Assembly: GCA_013178305.1 (NCBI GenBank)
Contig: JABLXB010000002.1
Span: 310,001-374,000 of the forward strand
Source of the DNA: Bacillota bacterium
Lineage (GTDB): Bacteria > Bacillota > Sulfobacillia > JABLXB01
Length of the DNA: 64,000 bases
Direction: 5' to 3'
In this document: piece by piece, positions 61,639 to 64,000 of the stretch
Layout: every line of letters starts with the position of its first letter
How positions within the stretch are numbered: the stretch's first letter is position 1
The notes under the pieces: generated by a model
The model's database searches: none
Told to the model about the DNA's origin: nothing
The model's input: only the letters and a program-made list of their open reading frames with translations
Position numbers and translations under genes: made by a program

Positions 61639-63552
61639 CTAGGCAAGCAACCCTTGCTTTTCAAGAGCATCAGCAACGAAGCCCAAACCAAGGTGATCAA
61701 GAGTGTCCCTTAACGGTCGCCCCGAAACCTTTGACCATGCATGAAGGTCGTAGTACTCATCAAGCATACGGTTCAGATTAGCCTCCGAATTGATCGCGTT
61801 CTGCTCCGACCTTTCAGGAAGGACTTCGTTCATCAGCCTCCAGGGAAGCCTATCGTCTTTGCGACTGAGTCCTTCCCTGACATTGAAGCACCGCTCGAGA
61901 TTGATAGTCCTTCTGCCCACACGCATCAGCTCCTCAGCTGTTATGGGCCTTCCGAAGGCAGCTTCCATGAACTGAGCCATCAATTCAGGGGTGACCCCGT
62001 AGGTAGACGTTGTTGTGAAGCTGCAAAAACCGAGTGAATCCGTAACGGCGAAGACATCCTCGTGCCATCTAACGATCTCCGCCCTTTTCTCAACCAGGAG
62101 CGGGTTAGCGTATTTGGCGTCTCCAGTTATCCTGGTGATCAGGTCTTTCGCGCGGGGGTTCATCCCGAATTCCGCAATCGGTTGCGCGTGAAGATGATCA
62201 GGTCCGCGTGGGTTAACCGCGAAAGCAAGCGCGTAGGAGTTGGCAGACCTCGTCTCAACCCTCGATTGCTCCAAACCTCTGGCCTCGACGGCCCATTTCC
62301 AGGACTCCCGTCCGATAGCCCTGGCAGCCGAACGTACTCCCTCACCCAACACCCTGCCGAGTCCCTCGCGTCTGGCAATCCGGTGGATCATTTCGATAAC
62401 AGCTTCCGCGTTGCCGAACCGAAGGTCCAGGCTGTCGGTGTCCTTAACACTTAGCAACTCCTTTTCGAAGCACTCCATAGCAAACTGGATGACTGATCCA
62501 GTCGAAATTGAATCCAGCCCGTAGTCATTACATAGCTCGTTAGCTTTCAGAACAGCCTCAGGGTCGACTACGCCGCACCCTGGGCCCAGGGCAGCGATCG
62601 TCTCATACTCTGGTCCGCCCGCTTGCCCGGCGTAGGGCCCGTTTGGCACCACGGAATATTTGTGGCAGCAAAGTACACAACTGAAGCACGCGCGCCTGCG
62701 CCTGATATAGCCCTTTTGAATCATGTGCTGACCGCTAACCCTGAACGCGTCGGGAGTGTATCCATGTTGAAAATTCCGGGCCGGTAGGCCTCTGGACTCG
62801 TTCACGGGCATAATGCTTCCGGGCGTACCCGTTATGTAATACTTGGGAGCGCCTGGGTCTCCGTACAGATTCTCTGTCGCGATCCTTACCAGCTTCGAGA
62901 AACGGGCCGGGTCGGCTACCGATAGACTACCGGAGCCTTTGACTACAATGCCCTTCAGATTCTTCGAGGCCATAACCAATCCGACACCACAACGAGCGGC
63001 GGCGCTGTAAGCGTCAAACATTATCCCTGCGAACTTTACCCCCTTCTCAGCCGCAGCTCCGATGCACGCGACGGACGCCGTTCCTCGGCCAGCTCGCCTT
63101 CTTAGCCACGCTGTAGCCTCACGGACATTCTTCCCCCATATAGGCCCGGCATCTTCAAATGAGACTCTACCATCTTCGATAACCAGATACGCAGGAACCT
63201 GGCTCTTCCCCGTAATTACCAGAAGAGAAACGCCCGCCGCCTTCATCATCACGCCGAACGCTGCTCCTGCTGTACTCTTCGCGTACAGCCCCGTGGCAGG
63301 GCTTTTCGTAACTACGCTAATACGTCCTGACGAAGGAGCGTTTGTGCCAGTAAGTGTTCCTGCACCAATAATGAGTGGGACCTCAGGTGAAAGAGGGTCG
63401 ACATGGGGTTGGGTGGTCTCGAACAAAATCTTGGCCCCCAAACCTCGGCTCCCCGCGTACTTGTACACCTCTTCCAACCCAATAGGTACGGCGGCAAATT
63501 GCCGACTGGAAAGGTCTATCCTGAGTTCCTTCATAGCGAGACCCTCACTCAC
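61639..63552 (-). CDS. aor: Aldehyde:ferredoxin oxidoreductase (tungsten enzyme), second intact copy
   Basis: 637 residues from GTG 63552, six bases after AAGGAGGT (an ATG at 63558 is too near that site). Start KELRIDLSSRQFAAV, then GSRGLGAKILFE and LIIGAGTLTGTNAPSSGR. Cluster cysteines: CFSCVLCC (about residue 290, C-x2-C-x3-C pattern with an extra Cys) and the fourth in SLGFCSFT near 500. Pterin region ARCGVGLVMASKNLKG. The NLERCFNVREGLSRKDD C-terminal motif groups it with aromatic/benzoyl-type or FOR-like AORs and with the decayed copy at 31320 rather than with the one at 32446. Substrate unknown. Confidence 0.95.
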   Translation of the reverse strand: MSEGLAMKELRIDLSSRQFAAVPIGLEEVYKYAGSRGLGAKILFETTQPHVDPLSPEVPLIIGAGTLTGTNAPSSGRISVVTKSPATGLYAKSTAGAAFGVMMKAAGVSLLVITGKSQVPAYLVIEDGRVSFEDAGPIWGKNVREATAWLRRRAGRGTASVACIGAAAEKGVKFAGIMFDAYSAAARCGVGLVMASKNLKGIVVKGSGSLSVADPARFSKLVRIATENLYGDPGAPKYYITGTPGSIMPVNESRGLPARNFQHGYTPDAFRVSGQHMIQKGYIRRRRACFSCVLCCHKYSVVPNGPYAGQAGGPEYETIAALGPGCGVVDPEAVLKANELCNDYGLDSISTGSVIQFAMECFEKELLSVKDTDSLDLRFGNAEAVIEMIHRIARREGLGRVLGEGVRSAARAIGRESWKWAVEARGLEQSRVETRSANSYALAFAVNPRGPDHLHAQPIAEFGMNPRAKDLITRITGDAKYANPLLVEKRAEIVRWHEDVFAVTDSLGFCSFTTTSTYGVTPELMAQFMEAAFGRPITAEELMRVGRRTINLERCFNVREGLSRKDDRLPWRLMNEVLPERSEQNAINSEANLNRMLDEYYDLHAWSKVSGRPLRDTLDHLGLGFVADALEKQGLLA

Positions 63553-63566
63553 TGCCATACCTCCTT

Positions 63567-63830
63567 TCAACCGCCACCTAGCATAGGGACTATCGAAACC
63601 TCATCGCCATCATGCAGCAGAGTTCGCTCGGCGGATGGTACCGGAATAATAGTACCGTTTACGACAAAGAAATACTGCGAGAGAGGCTCCCCTTCCATTC
63701 CCAGCCGGGAGGTCTTCAGTCGTTCAAGCAGTTCGCGTATGTCAGCGCCCTTCGGGAGGTGAAAGTCGCAAATCACCGTCTTCCCGATAATCGGGAACGC
63801 TCTAACCTTTATCGTGATTTGCTCCTCCAT
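63567..63830 (-). CDS. MoaD/ThiS-like sulfur-carrier protein
   Basis: 87 residues from ATG 63830 behind GGGGG; the frame open upstream is overlapped by another gene. Ubiquitin-like fold ending HDGDEVSIVPMLGGG with the Gly-Gly tail. It lies 14 bases before AOR, whereas the other MoaD follows its AOR. It would supply sulfur to the pterin of the AOR next to it. Confidence 0.9.
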   Translation of the reverse strand: MEEQITIKVRAFPIIGKTVICDFHLPKGADIRELLERLKTSRLGMEGEPLSQYFFVVNGTIIPVPSAERTLLHDGDEVSIVPMLGGG

Positions 63831-64000
63831 CGGTGCTACCCCCAAGCTCAGACAGCTTCCACTCTCCGAGAGCCAGCAGCGCCGCAGTTCTCCCGACGTT
63901 CTCACCGAGTATCCGGACCGAATTGAGGCCGAAGTCGTCATGACGGACGACATCGTTACCCCTCTCGTGAGCCCAGCCAACACCGCCAATGTACCCGACA
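63802..64000 (-). CDS. Unidentified protein, C-terminal part only (continues beyond right edge)
   Basis: In the third minus-strand frame an open reading frame runs from the edge to TAG at 63802-63804 and overlaps the MoaD start by 29 bases. The last 65 residues read VGYIGGVGWAHERGNDVVRH, then DDFGLNSVRILGENVGRTAA and LLALGEWKLSELGG. The composition and overlap are typical of a real gene upstream in the operon. I do not recognise the family; genes for cofactor-modifying or dehydrogenase proteins often precede MoaD-AOR pairs. Confidence 0.6.
   Translation of the reverse strand, partial: VGYIGGVGWAHERGNDVVRHDDFGLNSVRILGENVGRTAALLALGEWKLSELGGSTDGGANHDKG

Noticed and set aside
1-64000. tRNA or rRNA genes
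   Set aside because: No T-arm GGTTCRA pattern with a matching cloverleaf and no rRNA blocks were seen on either strand; RNase P RNA is the only stable RNA found.

Overview
The window reads as a piece of chromosome from a GC-rich, anaerobic, amino-acid/peptide-fermenting Bacillota (clostridial-type Firmicute). The sequence basis for this is a T-box leader, a SAM-I (S-box) leader, strong GGAGG-type ribosome binding sites with frequent GTG/TTG starts and ATGA/GTGA overlaps, lipoprotein ABC receptors, two intact tungsten-type aldehyde:ferredoxin oxidoreductases (AOR) plus a decayed third, each intact one with a MoaD-like partner, and several ferredoxin-type proteins. A TolC-family protein beside a MacB-like ABC transporter hints at a diderm or deep-branching lineage; class-level placement is not possible from the sequence alone.

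Layout. 1-4.35 kb: TetR-TolC-ABC efflux operon (minus), its permease cut by the left edge. 4.67-8.64 kb: an operon behind a T-box (probable Phe specifier) with a symporter small accessory protein, an internally deleted sodium:solute symporter, and two arylacetate-CoA ligases flanking an ACT-domain protein. 8.8-9.65 kb: amidohydrolase pseudogene and the RNase P RNA gene with a near-consensus promoter. 9.7-18.5 kb: housekeeping genes on the minus strand (LemA, TPM protein, lipoate-ligase-like protein, a Nif3-RNase HI fusion, TrmK, glycine C-acetyltransferase, MobB, and MetX-MetW behind a SAM riboswitch). 18.6-21.2 kb: PPC-domain protein, MFS exporter and an unrecognised ligand-domain-like protein. 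21.3-26.9 kb: a complete peptide ABC transporter operon on the plus strand. 27.0-31.2 kb: a visibly less GC-rich insert with a two-gene nuclease-helicase defence module (Hachiman-like), whose nuclease gene carries one in-frame UGA.

31.3-51.5 kb is one long minus-strand catabolic supercluster, many of whose genes overlap: ProC-like reductase, fused aconitase X, Liv-type ABC transporter, IlvD/Edd dehydratase, a second two-gene aconitase X (large subunit broken by an in-frame UAG), FadR-type regulator, proline racemase/4-hydroxyproline epimerase, a five-polypeptide flavin/iron-sulfur amino-acid dehydrogenase, a DapA-family lyase, an AOR and a MoaD-like protein. My reading is an anaerobic hydroxyproline/proline (and possibly pentonate) pathway: uptake by Liv, epimerisation to cis-4-hydroxy-D-proline, dehydrogenation, deamination to 2-oxoglutarate semialdehyde by the DapA homologue, and oxidation by the ferredoxin-linked AOR in place of the usual NAD(P)+ semialdehyde dehydrogenase. 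Aconitase X plus ProC would handle cis-3-hydroxy-L-proline via pyrroline-2-carboxylate. This substitution is the most interesting system in the window; it is inference.

51.6-54.8 kb holds small unrecognised ORFs and a cofactor group (P-loop NTPase, MocA-like cytidylyltransferase, ECF-type S component). 55.1-64 kb is a second minus-strand metal-oxidoreductase operon: an unidentified protein cut by the right edge, MoaD, AOR, a symporter with its small partner, flavin reductase-like protein, FAD subunit and molybdopterin/2Fe-2S aldehyde-oxidoreductase-like subunit, followed by a 4-OT family tautomerase. It joins a tungsten-type and a molybdenum-type enzyme in one transcription unit. Several genes are decayed by single lesions or deletions, suggesting active gene loss or sequence errors.
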